A DNA stretch of 64,000 bases, from the NCBI GenBank assembly GCA_021108185.1, contig JAIORJ010000133.1, forward strand, positions 1 to 64,000. The letters are read 5' to 3'. The notes under the pieces were generated by a model. It had not been told where the DNA came from, made no database searches, and saw nothing but the letters and a program-made list of their open reading frames with translations. The stretch is from Methanococcoides sp. Its GTDB lineage: Archaea > Halobacteriota > Methanosarcinia > Methanosarcinales > Methanosarcinaceae. Made by a program: the position numbers and the translations under genes. This document shows, piece after piece, positions 45,484 to 54,580 of the stretch. The stretch's first letter is position 1, and each line of letters begins with the position of its first letter.

Positions 45484-45619
45484 TTCTCACGACTCCGCCA
45501 TAATTTGTGAGCGGTATAATTAATAACAGCTGAATGTTTGATGTTCTATAAATATGTATCTGTTAGAAAAAATACGTAATACTAAATAGCATAGACAAAA
45601 AAACAAGCACAACCGCGAG

Positions 45620-45641
45620 GCCTGATCAAATAGGATCAGGC
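45620..45641 (-). terminator. Hairpin at the end of the small membrane-protein gene
   Basis: GCCTGATC and GATCAGGC form an 8-bp stem with a 6-nt loop, overlapping the TGA stop of the gene at 45636. Only a short, non-T-rich sequence follows, so termination strength is doubtful. Confidence 0.45.
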
Positions 45642-46049
45642 ATACTCGGTTTGCATCTTATAAGATAATAATTTGACAAGCAAAATACTGGCGATCATAC
45701 ATACCGCAAGTGCAGATACCATCTTATCCGGGCCCAGTGCCTCAAGTCCACCAGTTCGCACAAACTCAACGCCTCCAAAGAATGAGAAAATGGAGAGCGT
45801 AGCTGCAAATGAGACCACACACCCGCCAATAAGTGCACCGACCTGATCGGCACCCCTCATTTCAAAGAAGACAGAGCCTACAATGAACAATACAGCAAAG
45901 ATCAGTAATATCATTGAAGATGGCATCGGACTTTTACCGGTCTCTAAAAGATTCATTACACCCAAGGCCATGCCTATCATGAATAAAGACAATGTGCCTG
46001 AAACTGCCAGTGCCTGTACAAAAGGATTATCTGAAATATCTATATCCAT
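45636..46049 (-). CDS. Four-helix integral membrane protein, unknown function
   Basis: A 137-residue protein with about four hydrophobic helices (about 12-32, 42-62, 70-92, 108-128) and a polar N-terminus DIDISDNPFV. The charged pair FEMRGADQVG sits between helices 2 and 3. I do not recognise the family. The ATG has GAGGGATGATAAGGG in front, giving a good ribosome binding site. It is divergent from mfnD and stands upstream of grpE with about 150 bp between, so it is its own unit. Confidence 0.65.
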   Translation of the reverse strand: MDIDISDNPFVQALAVSGTLSLFMIGMALGVMNLLETGKSPMPSSMILLIFAVLFIVGSVFFEMRGADQVGALIGGCVVSFAATLSIFSFFGGVEFVRTGGLEALGPDKMVSALAVCMIASILLVKLLSYKMQTEYA

Positions 46050-46181
46050 CCCTTATCATCCCTCTTTCTGTAATTGTATTGCTGCTATATATATTAATTG
46101 TTAAGAATACACCTCAAAAAGAATTGAATATAGAATAAAGTCACAGTAAATAACAAATAGGATGATATAATCTCAGCTTAT

Positions 46182-47105
46182 ATGAAAATACTTCTTTCTG
46201 AATACGCTGTCAGCACAGGGATGAGCGGCACCTACCTCCTGGAAGGAAAAGCAATGCTATCCACCCTGGCATCCAGCTTTTCGCGTCTCGGGCACGAAGT
46301 GATATACACAACCTCCGATACGACCATTGAGCATGGGAAACCTGTCAGATCATCCGAAGAAGATATCGAAGCAACGATAAGGAAATGTGCCAAAGAATGT
46401 GATGCAGGACTCGTTATAGCCCCCGAAGAGATCCTTCCGGGACTTACAGCAATAATTGAAGATAATACACTGAACCTTGGTTGTTCCCCGGATGCAGTAT
46501 CCATCTGCTCGGATAAACTTGAGTGCACCAGAATGCTCGAAAATGCAGGGCTTGCAGTCCCCAGAACATATGCACCCGGACAAAGGGTGCCACTGGAAGG
46601 ATGCTGGGTAACAAAACCCAGATATGGTTGTGCATCTGAAGATACTTTTGTTTGCCACCGACCAGAGATTAAAAGCAGCCATATTGCGACCGAATATATC
46701 GAAGGCGAACATCTAAGTGTTAGCCTGATCTGCGGAAAAGAACAGCTCCCCCTCACAGTGAACGCACAGAGGATGGAGATAGACCCCACAAAGGATGCTT
46801 CCAAGATCGAATATTGCGGTTGTACAACCCCATACAGGACAGATAGAGAACAAGAGCTCTATGATGTAGCAAAGAAAGCTACAAGAGCATTAGGCTGCAC
46901 TGGATACATAGGCGTGGACATAATACTTGGGGACAGACCGTACATAGTAGATGTCAATCCAAGACCTACAACATCCCTTGTGGGCATTACAAAGATAATG
47001 GACAAAGAGATAGCAGAACTTCTCCTCAAGAACGGGATGGGAGAAACACTGCCAAAAATAAAGATAACCGGAGAATATTCATTCACCAAAGAGGAACTGA
47101 GATGA
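46182..47105 (+). CDS. mfnD: Tyramine-glutamate ligase (MfnD)
   Basis: A 307-residue ATP-grasp ligase that joins tyramine to L-glutamate in methanofuran biosynthesis. Seen: GMSGTYLLEGKAML near the start, SDKLECTRMLENAGLAVPRT in the linker, WVTKPRYGCASEDTFV as the ATP loop, TEYIEGEHLSVSLICG, and IVDVNPRPTTSLVG with the metal-binding Asp/Asn. It is first in mfnD-mfnF-mfnE, and its TGA overlaps the mfnF ATG. No clear ribosome binding site precedes the ATG, so the transcript may be leaderless. Confidence 0.88.
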   Translation: MKILLSEYAVSTGMSGTYLLEGKAMLSTLASSFSRLGHEVIYTTSDTTIEHGKPVRSSEEDIEATIRKCAKECDAGLVIAPEEILPGLTAIIEDNTLNLGCSPDAVSICSDKLECTRMLENAGLAVPRTYAPGQRVPLEGCWVTKPRYGCASEDTFVCHRPEIKSSHIATEYIEGEHLSVSLICGKEQLPLTVNAQRMEIDPTKDASKIEYCGCTTPYRTDREQELYDVAKKATRALGCTGYIGVDIILGDRPYIVDVNPRPTTSLVGITKIMDKEIAELLLKNGMGETLPKIKITGEYSFTKEELR

Positions 47106-48079
47106 GATATATAGGAATAGACATCGGCGGAGCAAACACCAAAGTTGCATCAAGTGATGGTGAGATTACAGAATTGCTCTACATTCCGCTCTGGAAAGAC
47201 ACGACCCTTCCATCTGCACTCAAGGAACTGGCAAATAGGCTTCGACCCGACGGATTGGCCGTTGTTATGACAGGAGAGCTGGCAGACTGTTTTGTCGACA
47301 AGGACGAAGGTATCAAGTTCATAATGGATGCAGTGAACAACGCCTTCGACTGTGAAGTGAAATACGTCAACAATACAGGGAATTTCCAGGAAAGGACACA
47401 AAGCAGCAGAGAACTTGCCGCTGCGAACTGGGCTGCATCTGCCCGCCTGATAGGAGAAGAGGTAGGAGATTGCATTTTTGTGGACGTAGGCAGCACCACC
47501 AGTGATGTGATACCCATCAAGAACGGAAAACATGTTGCAGGACACACTGATTATTCAAGATTGCTCAGAGATGAACTGTTCTATGCAGGCACACTTCGAA
47601 CGAACCTTGCGGCATTACTTGAAACCGTGGACCTTGATGTTGGCACATGCAGAGTATCATCTGAGCTCTTTGCAAATACCGCAGATGCATATATGCTGCT
47701 TGGAGATATCGATAAAGAACTCTATACATGCGAAACCGCAGACGGTGCAGGCAAAAACATGATCGACTGCATGAGAAGACTTGCGCGCGTGGTCTGTGCA
47801 GACCTTACCGAAATATCAGAAGATGGTATATACAGGCTAGCAAAGAACGTTAAGGAAAGACAGATAGAACTGCTATGTAATTCAATATCCACAGTTGCGC
47901 AAAAGAATGACCTTGACATTATAGTGTCGGCAGGTTTGGGAGAGTTCATGATAGAAGAGGCTGCAAACAGGCTCGGTTTTGACTGTTTCTCAACTGCGGA
48001 CAAGTGGGGCAAGGACATATCAAAGGTATTTCCCGCATATGCTGCGGCCAGATCTATGGATAAGGAAAAGAACGAATGA
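47102..48079 (+). CDS. mfnF: Methanofuran core synthase (MfnF)
   Basis: A 325-residue protein of the hydantoinase/actin-like ATPase fold. MRYIGIDIGGANTKVASSDG starts the phosphate-1 loop, and later come CIFVDVGSTTSDVIPI and IIVSAGLGEFMIEEAA. MfnF couples the aminomethylfuran diphosphate to gamma-glutamyltyramine to make the methanofuran core. ATGA overlap with mfnD and a 15-nt gap to mfnE mark one operon. The family is usually annotated as a hydantoinase relative; context and pattern make MfnF the best call. Confidence 0.85.
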   Translation: MRYIGIDIGGANTKVASSDGEITELLYIPLWKDTTLPSALKELANRLRPDGLAVVMTGELADCFVDKDEGIKFIMDAVNNAFDCEVKYVNNTGNFQERTQSSRELAAANWAASARLIGEEVGDCIFVDVGSTTSDVIPIKNGKHVAGHTDYSRLLRDELFYAGTLRTNLAALLETVDLDVGTCRVSSELFANTADAYMLLGDIDKELYTCETADGAGKNMIDCMRRLARVVCADLTEISEDGIYRLAKNVKERQIELLCNSISTVAQKNDLDIIVSAGLGEFMIEEAANRLGFDCFSTADKWGKDISKVFPAYAAARSMDKEKNE

Positions 48080-48094
48080 GAAGGGAAATTGCTC

Positions 48095-48727
48095 ATGAAG
48101 GTCGTCCTTAAACTTGGAGGAAGTCTGATAGACAGATCAGCAGAGCTCATAGAGGCCATATCTGACCACTTCGCTGGAACCGAAGGGGATATGCAAGTGA
48201 TCATCGTACCCGGCGGTGGGATCTTTGCCGATAATATACGCAGGATATCCGAAGAGTATTCACTCACGGAAAAAGCATCCCACTGGATGGCCATAGCAGC
48301 AATGGAACAATATGCACATCTCCTCGAAGATATTACAGGGATACCAACCATCGAGGATACCAGCAATGTCAACGAAAAGGTATCAATTCTGCTCCCATAC
48401 AGACTTTTGAAGGATACGGATGAACTACCCTATTCATGGGATGTTACCTCTGACACCATTGCAGCATGGGTAGCGCAAAGGATGAATGCAAGGCTTGTCA
48501 AAGCCACCGATGTCGATGGGATTTTCAATGATGGAAAAATGATAGAGGAGATGACCCTAAGAGAACTTGAGAGGATGGGAGAAACATGCGCTGACCGGAT
48601 GTTGTCCACAGTGCTGATAAAGCACGGCATGGACTGCGTGATCGTTAATGGAGATCATCCGGAGAGAGTGGTTGCAGCTATTGACGGAAAAAAAGTTATA
48701 GGAACGTACATCAAGGGGAATATTTAA
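48095..48727 (+). CDS. mfnE: Aminomethylfuran-phosphate kinase (MfnE)
   Basis: A 210-residue amino-acid-kinase-fold enzyme that phosphorylates (5-(aminomethyl)furan-3-yl)methyl phosphate to the diphosphate used by MfnF. Seen: VVLKLGGSLIDRSAELIEAI (3-22), IIVPGGGIFADNIRRISEEY, TSDTIAAWVAQRMNARLVKA and TDVDGIFN. I chose the ATG behind AAGGGAAAT; a TTG two codons earlier is possible. It is the last gene of the methanofuran unit. Confidence 0.88.
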   Translation: MKVVLKLGGSLIDRSAELIEAISDHFAGTEGDMQVIIVPGGGIFADNIRRISEEYSLTEKASHWMAIAAMEQYAHLLEDITGIPTIEDTSNVNEKVSILLPYRLLKDTDELPYSWDVTSDTIAAWVAQRMNARLVKATDVDGIFNDGKMIEEMTLRELERMGETCADRMLSTVLIKHGMDCVIVNGDHPERVVAAIDGKKVIGTYIKGNI

Positions 48728-48728
48728 A

Positions 48729-48736
48729 TTATATAC
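48729..48736 (+). promoter_or_regulatory. TATA box for the zinc-ribbon/EF-1beta unit
   Basis: TTATATAC within AAATTATATACCG lies about 100 bases before the ATG of the small zinc protein, directly after mfnE's stop. It is the best TATA match in the gap and implies a leader of about 65-70 nt. Confidence 0.45.
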
Positions 48737-48831
48737 CGCGTATGTACAGAAACCGTTAATAGCTTATAGCGATACAAAACGTTTCGTTCCAGCATCATAC
48801 AATTTACTGAATTAAAAAGGAGATTTATAAT

Positions 48832-48996
48832 ATGGCAAAAGTTGAACAATGCACATCATGCGGAATTCACCTTGTTGAGAAAGGGTTCACAAGACTCCCT
48901 TGCCCAACATGCGAAACCGAACTTGGAAGATGTACCAAGTGCAGACAACAGAGCAACCCTTTCACATGTCCAAAATGCGGATTTGTAGGACCCTGA
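48832..48996 (+). CDS. Small zinc-finger protein of the HVO_2753 type
   Basis: A 54-residue protein with eight cysteines as four CxxC pairs: Cys7/10, 24/27, 34/37 and 46/49, enough for two zinc ions. The closing [14 protein letters not shown] is characteristic. This family is conserved in euryarchaea and typically sits directly upstream of EF-1beta, as here (9-nt gap). A haloarchaeal member affects biofilm and swarming, but the molecular role is unknown. The ATG follows AAAAAGGAGAT. Confidence 0.88.
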   Translation: MAKVEQCTSCGIHLVEKGFTRLPCPTCETELGRCTKCRQQSNPFTCPKCGFVGP

Positions 48997-49005
48997 GGAA
49001 TCATA

Positions 49006-49275
49006 ATGGGTGAAGTAGCAGCAACAATGAAGATCATGCCAGAAGGTGTAGATACCGACCTGGATGATCTTAAGATCAGGCTTGAAGCAGCATTACCAGA
49101 AGGCGCATCTATCTTTGGCTCAGAGATAGAACCTGTCGCATTTGGTTTGAAAGCACTTAAACTAGTAGTCCTCGTTGGCGACCTCGAAGGCGGCACAGAG
49201 CCTGTAGAAGAAGCTTTTGCAGCAGTTCCTGGTGTAGAGAGCGTACAGGTCACCGAATTGGGAAGACCTGTTTAA
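49006..49275 (+). CDS. ef1b: Elongation factor 1-beta
   Basis: An 89-residue archaeal EF-1beta, the nucleotide exchange factor for EF-1alpha. Family marks are AATMKIMPEGVDTDLDDL at the start, IEPVAFGLKALKLVVLVGD in the middle and the tail VESVQVTELGRPV. It is full length for archaea; eukaryotic forms have extra N-terminal domains. The ATG follows GAGGAAT and is cotranscribed with the small zinc-finger protein. A T-rich run (49276-49305) follows and probably ends the transcript. Confidence 0.95.
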   Translation: MGEVAATMKIMPEGVDTDLDDLKIRLEAALPEGASIFGSEIEPVAFGLKALKLVVLVGDLEGGTEPVEEAFAAVPGVESVQVTELGRPV

Positions 49276-49316
49276 TTTTTAATTTTTTTTATTTCTCTTT
49301 TTATTATTTATCCATA

Positions 49317-49388
49317 GGGCTCGTAGATCAGAGGGAGATCGTTACGTTCGCAACGTAAAGGCCGCGGGTTCAAATCCCGTCGAGTCCA
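49317..49388 (+). tRNA. tRNA-Ala (CGC)
   Basis: The cloverleaf is complete. The acceptor GGGCTCG pairs with CGAGTCC, including the G3-U70 wobble that marks alanine tRNAs. The anticodon stem TTACG/CGTAA encloses TTCGCAA, anticodon CGC. The T arm is GCGGG-TTCAAAT-CCCGT with discriminator A, and CCA is not encoded. It lies 41 nt after EF-1beta with a T-rich gap and has no obvious TATA box of its own. Confidence 0.95.
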
Positions 49389-49444
49389 TTAGAGAGATCA
49401 TTGAAATAAAGTAATAAGATGAATAAAAAAGAGTAATAAGAGGA

Positions 49445-50623
49445 TTATTCATCCCCCATATGGATCACTTTTGCGTTAGAGACCGATTCATTAACAAGAG
49501 CTTCAATATCCACTTTTTCTTCTTCTTTGACAATGGAACCAAATGTTGCTTTCACCTCTGGGTGAACAGGAACAGCACCACAGCCTGAAGTTGGCATTAT
49601 CGAAATATCATAGGAACCAATGCGTCTGGCAATATCGATTATTTCGGTTTTGTCAAGCCCTATGAGAGGATGATAAAGCGGGATTCCCAGACCATATATC
49701 TCAGCGTGCATATTAGCAGCGGTCTGTGAAGCCACCTGACCGATGGACGAACCTGTGATAATACCATCAGCATTCTCTTTTTTCATAATTTCATATGCCA
49801 TACGATACATTGTGCGTTTACAGAGAAGACAGGTATTCTTCACAATACACTTCTTCATGAACTCGTCAAGGTTCTTTCCATGAGGGACCTCATACATTTT
49901 CATATGATCCGCAGGAGACCATTTTTGAAGCAGTTCAACAGCTTTGATCGCACGTTCAAGTGCTCTCTCATCAGAAAAAGGTATATTGTTCGCATACACC
50001 GGGATAACCTTCACACCACGCTTCATCATAAGCCATGCTGCAACCGGAGAATCAATACCTCCTGACATCAAAACAACCATCGTACCCTGACTACCAAGCG
50101 GAAGACCACCCACACCTTTGACAATATCTGTAAAAACATAGGCTTTGTTCTGCCTCATTTCAACGGAGATCTCACGATCAGGATCTGAAAGGTCCACCTT
50201 AGGAGTTTTTCCAATCGATTCAAGCCGGGTCCAGACCGCATCCCCGCATAATCTGCCAATGTCCGTGGAAGAAGGACCTTCTTTTCCCACACGACGTGCA
50301 CGAATTCCGAAGGACTCGCCTTCATTTATAATATCGGCACCAATATCGGCACAAAGCTTTGCAGCTTCATCAACATCAGACTCTATAATTTTAGCAGCCG
50401 ATGTGGAAACAACACCAAAGACATCCGCGGCTGCTATTGCAGCTTCCGGGTCATCAGAAGTAATGAAGATACGACCCCATTCACGATGAACTCTGGAAAA
50501 AGATACGTTTTTCTGCCTCAACATAGCTTCAAGGTTCCGTACAAGGATCCTTTCATAGAGATTCCTGACACCCGGACTCTTGAGTGCTAGTTCTCCATAC
50601 CTTACAATAACCACATCGAACAT
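49445..50623 (-). CDS. thiI: tRNA 4-thiouridine synthase-type protein (ThiI)
   Basis: A 392-residue ThiI. The N-terminal ferredoxin-like and THUMP domains (about 1-165, with YGELALKSPGVRNLYERILV) bind tRNA. A PP-loop domain starts VVLMSGGIDSPVAAWLMMKR, with SGGIDS at 187-192. Cys pairs in CIVKNTCLLCK and TSGCGAVP could hold a cluster or carry sulfur. The C-terminal rhodanese domain of E. coli ThiI is absent, as usual in methanogens. It makes 4-thiouridine at tRNA position 8. The upstream ribosome binding site is weak. Confidence 0.9.
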   Translation of the reverse strand: MFDVVIVRYGELALKSPGVRNLYERILVRNLEAMLRQKNVSFSRVHREWGRIFITSDDPEAAIAAADVFGVVSTSAAKIIESDVDEAAKLCADIGADIINEGESFGIRARRVGKEGPSSTDIGRLCGDAVWTRLESIGKTPKVDLSDPDREISVEMRQNKAYVFTDIVKGVGGLPLGSQGTMVVLMSGGIDSPVAAWLMMKRGVKVIPVYANNIPFSDERALERAIKAVELLQKWSPADHMKMYEVPHGKNLDEFMKKCIVKNTCLLCKRTMYRMAYEIMKKENADGIITGSSIGQVASQTAANMHAEIYGLGIPLYHPLIGLDKTEIIDIARRIGSYDISIMPTSGCGAVPVHPEVKATFGSIVKEEEKVDIEALVNESVSNAKVIHMGDE

Positions 50624-50872
50624 GGAGCATAGTAATCATACATCGGTTTTAAGCTATTTGGTAGAGGCAAATGATAGCAATTTTCAGAACAAAAAGGAAA
50701 ACTATATATATGGATGAATCCCCTATGTAGGGTTATCCATAAGGAAAAAGACAATATTGGATGCAATATAGAAGAAAAGAGTGAGGTTGGGGAGTGGGAT
50801 TTCCAATACACTTTTTTACGCCATATAAAAACGTAATATTACTTACATATCATTAATCTGTGGGGGAATATA

Positions 50873-51010
50873 ATGAAAACATTAGACGAATGTCCAAAGT
50901 GCAACTCAGAGCTTAAGCTAGAAAATGACAGCTTGCAGGTATGCAAGGTATGTAAATACTGGACAAAAGCAGGAACTGCAAGACTTGATTCGATCACAAT
51001 AATGGGATAA
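50873..51010 (+). CDS. 45-residue zinc-ribbon protein
   Basis: A very small protein with CPKC at 7-10 and CKVC at about 24-27, a single zinc ribbon. A threonine-rich tail follows (ARLDSITIMG). The ATG is preceded by GGGGGAATATA, a good ribosome binding site, and the frame has no alternative. It is followed after nine bases by another small zinc protein, so the pair is one unit. Function is unknown; related single ribbons often bind nucleic acid or other proteins (inference). Confidence 0.65.
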   Translation: MKTLDECPKCNSELKLENDSLQVCKVCKYWTKAGTARLDSITIMG

Positions 51011-51019
51011 GGCGATCAT

Positions 51020-51187
51020 ATGACAGGTTCACTAAAATGCCATCGTTGCGAGATCGATCTTAGGCGTATGAAGATGGGAGGCAATCTCATGCACTACTGC
51101 AGAAAATGCGGCAGTACAACATCAGTAGAGACCAGTTATAAAAGTGTCACACGATCAGTCACACATCGTGATCAGATATCGTTCTGA
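51020..51187 (+). CDS. 55-residue zinc-ribbon protein
   Basis: Starts MTGSLKCHRCEIDLRRMKMG, with CHRC at 7-10 and CRKC at about 27-30, a single zinc ribbon. A Ser/Thr/Val-rich tail (SYKSVTRSVTHRDQISF) follows. Its end overlaps the convergent Toprim gene by 16 bases. The ribosome binding site GGCGATC is weak, and coupling to the preceding small gene is likely. I do not know the family. Confidence 0.6.
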   Translation: MTGSLKCHRCEIDLRRMKMGGNLMHYCRKCGSTTSVETSYKSVTRSVTHRDQISF

Positions 51188-51648
51188 TCACCAGTGACTA
51201 TTCTTCTTAATTTTATAACATAAGTGTAAAGGCTTTCGACGTCCTTGATCTCTTTTTTAACCAAAGAACTTAGCTTATCACGTAGCTGCATATCAACATC
51301 TGCACCGAGATATACAAGGTCCTCAGAAAGTTTCGTGGCAAGGATGTTACCCCTCCGGTCCCAATCAGTAAGAATGATGACTCGTTTTTTCTCACTTGCA
51401 ACCCTTTCAGATATCTCTGTTAGAGGGGACTGAGTAACGAGTTCGATAGAACCATTGATTCCAAGTTTTTTCAACGAAACGATGTCACGTTTCCCTTCAG
51501 CCAGAATAATATCCCCATTGTTGGAACATTCTATCAGCTCAGCAAGTATTAGCTCGATCGATTCGAGCCTCCATTGATAGTCAGAAAAGGGAGCTTTTAA
51601 ATGATCCTTAATTGCAGAGGAACCAGTGCCAGGATGATATTTTGACAT
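51172..51648 (-). CDS. Toprim-domain protein (UPF0292 type)
   Basis: A 158-residue protein that is essentially one Toprim domain. The acidic motifs are intact: Glu51 in IILAEGKRD and Asp95/Asp97 in LTDWDRRG. Such stand-alone archaeal Toprim proteins are of unknown function; relatives include DnaG primase, topoisomerases and RNase M5. No other nucleotidyltransferase domain is fused. It is convergent with the two small zinc genes and divergent from the zinc-finger gene at 51792. The ATG (MSKYHPGTGSS) has a weak ribosome binding site. Confidence 0.8.
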   Translation of the reverse strand: MSKYHPGTGSSAIKDHLKAPFSDYQWRLESIELILAELIECSNNGDIILAEGKRDIVSLKKLGINGSIELVTQSPLTEISERVASEKKRVIILTDWDRRGNILATKLSEDLVYLGADVDMQLRDKLSSLVKKEIKDVESLYTYVIKLRRIVTGDQNDI

Positions 51649-51791
51649 TAATATAGAATATCACACACACCCCTAAATAATCATCCCAAACTGACATAAT
51701 TTCTGTCCCATAGAACGATAGCATTATATAGAGAGATTTACGAAACTTATAATGGATGGGACAATTGATCGTGTCATCAGGAGTGGTAGAA

Positions 51792-51998
51792 ATGAGTTGC
51801 ATCTTTTGTGGAAAAACATGCTTGGAAGCAGGTGTTGAAGGAGACTATGGCGACGACATGCCCGAAGGCAGAATAATAGGTCGCAGCCATGTTTGCATGG
51901 ATTGTATCATAGAACTAAAAGAGGTCCTGGGATTAGAGGATATTGAAAAAAAGGTTGCTGAAACTGAATATGAGATGTTCGAAGAAAGTGAAGATTAA
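51792..51998 (+). CDS. 68-residue zinc-binding protein
   Basis: Starts MSCIFCGKTCLEAGVEGDYG, with CIFC at 3-6 plus Cys10, and CMDC at about 35-38. These suit a single zinc site. The C-terminus is a charged helix (ELKEVLGLEDIEKKVAETEY). I chose the ATG behind GGAGTGGT; an ATG twelve codons upstream is less likely. It is divergent from the Toprim gene and convergent with acylphosphatase. The family is unknown to me. Confidence 0.6.
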   Translation: MSCIFCGKTCLEAGVEGDYGDDMPEGRIIGRSHVCMDCIIELKEVLGLEDIEKKVAETEYEMFEESED

Positions 51999-52059
51999 AT
52001 TTTGAACATATCGTTTTAAAAATAAATATCCCAGACAATGGTGACCACAGGTCAACCGA

Positions 52060-52350
52060 TCATCTTTTGATAAGAAAGTCCGTGAAAGTATCAGAGAGAG
52101 CCATCCAGCTAACTTCAATACTTTCAACATTTGATAGCTCAGGGCCAATATGTAAATGGTCCAGCAGTTCTAAAATGTCGGACCTTTTCCCCTGAGCAAC
52201 CACTTTGACACGACCGTCCGGGAGATTTTGGGCATACCCCATCAGACCTAAACTGGCAGCGGTCTTCTGAGTGAATCCCCTGAAATACACTCCCTGTACC
52301 CTGCCAGAGACATATATCTCCGCACAGGACACATCATCTGTCGTATTCAT
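52060..52350 (-). CDS. acyP: Acylphosphatase
   Basis: A 96-residue acylphosphatase hydrolysing carboxyl-phosphate bonds. The phosphate-binding loop GRVQGVYFRGF contains the catalytic Arg24, and Asn42 in AQNLPDGRVKV completes the active site. The N-terminal five residues are loose, so the start is slightly uncertain. It is 21 nt downstream of thrS on the same strand, probably cotranscribed by position only. Confidence 0.92.
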   Translation of the reverse strand: MNTTDDVSCAEIYVSGRVQGVYFRGFTQKTAASLGLMGYAQNLPDGRVKVVAQGKRSDILELLDHLHIGPELSNVESIEVSWMALSDTFTDFLIKR

Positions 52351-52371
52351 GAATTCAACACCGACAGACCA

Positions 52372-54279
52372 TTAAATGAACTTTGGCCTCATGGAAAGCA
52401 GTTTTGCAAGAGGGAGACTGCGATATGGCATATCACCGATCTCATTGAATACGCGTTCACTCAACTCTTCAGCAGTCATTTCCACTTTCATCGGCTTCTT
52501 TGGCTCAGATTCTGCACGAATTGTCACAGTGACCTTGCCGCTCTCGACCTCACTATCACCGATCACTGCCACATAAGGTATCCACTCACGACCTGCATCA
52601 CGTATCTTCTTACCAACGGTCTCTTCCCGGTCATCAATATCTGCACGGCACAAGAGAGAATCAGCAACCTCTTGAGCGAAATCCATATGCCGTTCAGCAA
52701 TTGGAATAACACGCACCTGAGTAGGTGAAAGCCAGACAGGAAGATTTGGAACCTTGCCATCTTCTGCATCCATTGCCGCCTTTTCAAGAAGAGCATAGAT
52801 ACACCTTTCTATGGCACCGCTTGGTGAACAATGCAATACAGTAGGACGTTTTATCTCGCCATTGGCATCAACGTAATTGATATCATAACGCTCTGCATTC
52901 TCCACGTCTATCTGCACAGTGGAAAGTGCACTCGCTTTTGCTGTCGCATCAACGAAATTGAACTCGAACTTGAGTACGAAATAGAAGAAACGAGTATCCC
53001 ACATCTCCACAAGGACGGGCTTATCGACCTTCTTTGCAAGCTCGGTTATGAACTCCCTGTTATCGTCATAGAACTCACGAGTAAAGCGAATAGCAACCTC
53101 AAAGTCACTCACATCGATACCGATCTTACGAAGGAGATCAATACACATGCTATATTGTTCGCCGAACTGGGAGATAGCAGCTTCCATGTCAGGACAGAGA
53201 GTATGCATATCAGGCATTGTGAACGCACGGAGTCTGCGAAGCCCTACAAGCTCACCACGCTGTTCCTTCCTGAAGCTGTACCTCGTCATCTCGATCATCT
53301 TAAGAGGGAGATTCTTGTAAGAGATCGTCATGTCATGGTTCATGAGGAACTGCCCGAAACATGCAGCAAATCTCAGGAACATTTGACGTTTGTCAGACTC
53401 GATGGAGTACTGACGTGCCGGGAACCTGTCAAGGTACTTTTTCAAGGTAGGGTGATTCATATCATACATCAATGGGGTCTCAACTTCCATTGCCCCGATC
53501 TTTGATGACTCCTCAAGAACGAAGTTCTCGATAAGTGATTTCATCAGCCTGCCTTTTGGATAATAGCGCATGTTACCGGAATCAGACCCAGGTTCATAAT
53601 CCGCGATCTCGAGGCGGCGCATGAGCTCAACGTGAGGAGGAGCTTTCTCGATGTTCCTGTTCTTGGACATCTCATAGTTCACGAACTTCTGAAGATTATC
53701 GTGCCCGGTAAGATCAAAGGTTTCCGCATCGTGAAGCTCACCATCTGGCGTCAGAATACGCCAGTAGGACTTTGCAGAATCCTCTGCTTTAAGAGCTTCA
53801 GAAACAACCTCTTTCTTTTCAGCATCTATAGAGACAACCTTCCCGCAAGGTTCAGCACCTTCCGGCCTGATAGTACGTGAAAGTTCAGAAAGCGGATGTC
53901 CTTTACAACTGATACTGAATGCCTTGTACCAGCCAAATGGAGCCCTCATGACATTGTACTTGCCCTCAAGTGCCTTTTCAATACTTTTTAGGACTGAAAC
54001 AGCTACTTTCGGAGACGAAAGGTCGGAGCTTAAATGTGCATAAGGATAAAGCATTATGTTCTCTGCCTTGACCTGACCTGCAACATTCTCTATCTCAGAG
54101 ACTGCACGATCTATTATCTCCTGAGGGTTTGATTCATCGAAGCTCTCAACGGCCATGAATGCCGTAAGTGCGTCCTCAAGACGACCCTGCTTAAAGGACT
54201 CTTCGATATCTTCCGCTACAGGAGTGCTCTTTTTTACTTCGTATTCGATATAATCGGAATGGATGAGTAATAATTGCAT
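52372..54279 (-). CDS. thrS: Threonyl-tRNA synthetase, archaeal type
   Basis: A 635-residue class II synthetase with the archaeal N-terminal DTD-like editing domain (about 1-145, [17 protein letters not shown]), which removes mischarged serine. The catalytic core contains [74 protein letters not shown] and an anticodon-binding C-terminus. The bacterial N2 editing domain is absent. The ATG follows GGTGAAATC. The tRNA-Thr at 951 is a substrate in the same genome. Confidence 0.95.
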   Translation of the reverse strand: MQLLLIHSDYIEYEVKKSTPVAEDIEESFKQGRLEDALTAFMAVESFDESNPQEIIDRAVSEIENVAGQVKAENIMLYPYAHLSSDLSSPKVAVSVLKSIEKALEGKYNVMRAPFGWYKAFSISCKGHPLSELSRTIRPEGAEPCGKVVSIDAEKKEVVSEALKAEDSAKSYWRILTPDGELHDAETFDLTGHDNLQKFVNYEMSKNRNIEKAPPHVELMRRLEIADYEPGSDSGNMRYYPKGRLMKSLIENFVLEESSKIGAMEVETPLMYDMNHPTLKKYLDRFPARQYSIESDKRQMFLRFAACFGQFLMNHDMTISYKNLPLKMIEMTRYSFRKEQRGELVGLRRLRAFTMPDMHTLCPDMEAAISQFGEQYSMCIDLLRKIGIDVSDFEVAIRFTREFYDDNREFITELAKKVDKPVLVEMWDTRFFYFVLKFEFNFVDATAKASALSTVQIDVENAERYDINYVDANGEIKRPTVLHCSPSGAIERCIYALLEKAAMDAEDGKVPNLPVWLSPTQVRVIPIAERHMDFAQEVADSLLCRADIDDREETVGKKIRDAGREWIPYVAVIGDSEVESGKVTVTIRAESEPKKPMKVEMTAEELSERVFNEIGDMPYRSLPLAKLLSMRPKFI

Positions 54280-54580
54280 GATTTCACCGCTTGATGGTCC
54301 TGTGAATAGAACAACCTCTACAATTTCGAAGATAGATCAAGATCTGAGCATCTCCAGTAAAGATCGTAAATACAGGATGATTACTTGATGTCTTGCGACA
54401 TGATATACATACATTCTTTAAATATCCTTTGTGATGAGAACGCAATGGAATTTAGAAGAAAAGGACCATTCGCCAATTAAAGATCATAAACCATCCTTTT
54501 GCATTGGACATGAATGAGAATAACAATGGAAAAACCCTATTTTACAACCTGAAAAGCAGACATAAGCAAGGTCATTCATA
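54280..54580. other. Leader and promoter region of thrS
   Basis: No gene is seen. On the minus strand GGATATTTAAAGAATG near 54413-54428 is a TATA candidate; it would give thrS a leader of about 110 nt. I see no convincing attenuator hairpin by eye. The half nearer 54580 is the 3' end region of the PerM-type gene, without a clear terminator. Confidence 0.45.

Noticed and set aside
50602-50811. 69-codon reverse frame upstream of thiI
   Set aside because: It overlaps the thiI start, is rich in hydrophobic and Ser/His residues out of frame, and has no start signals.
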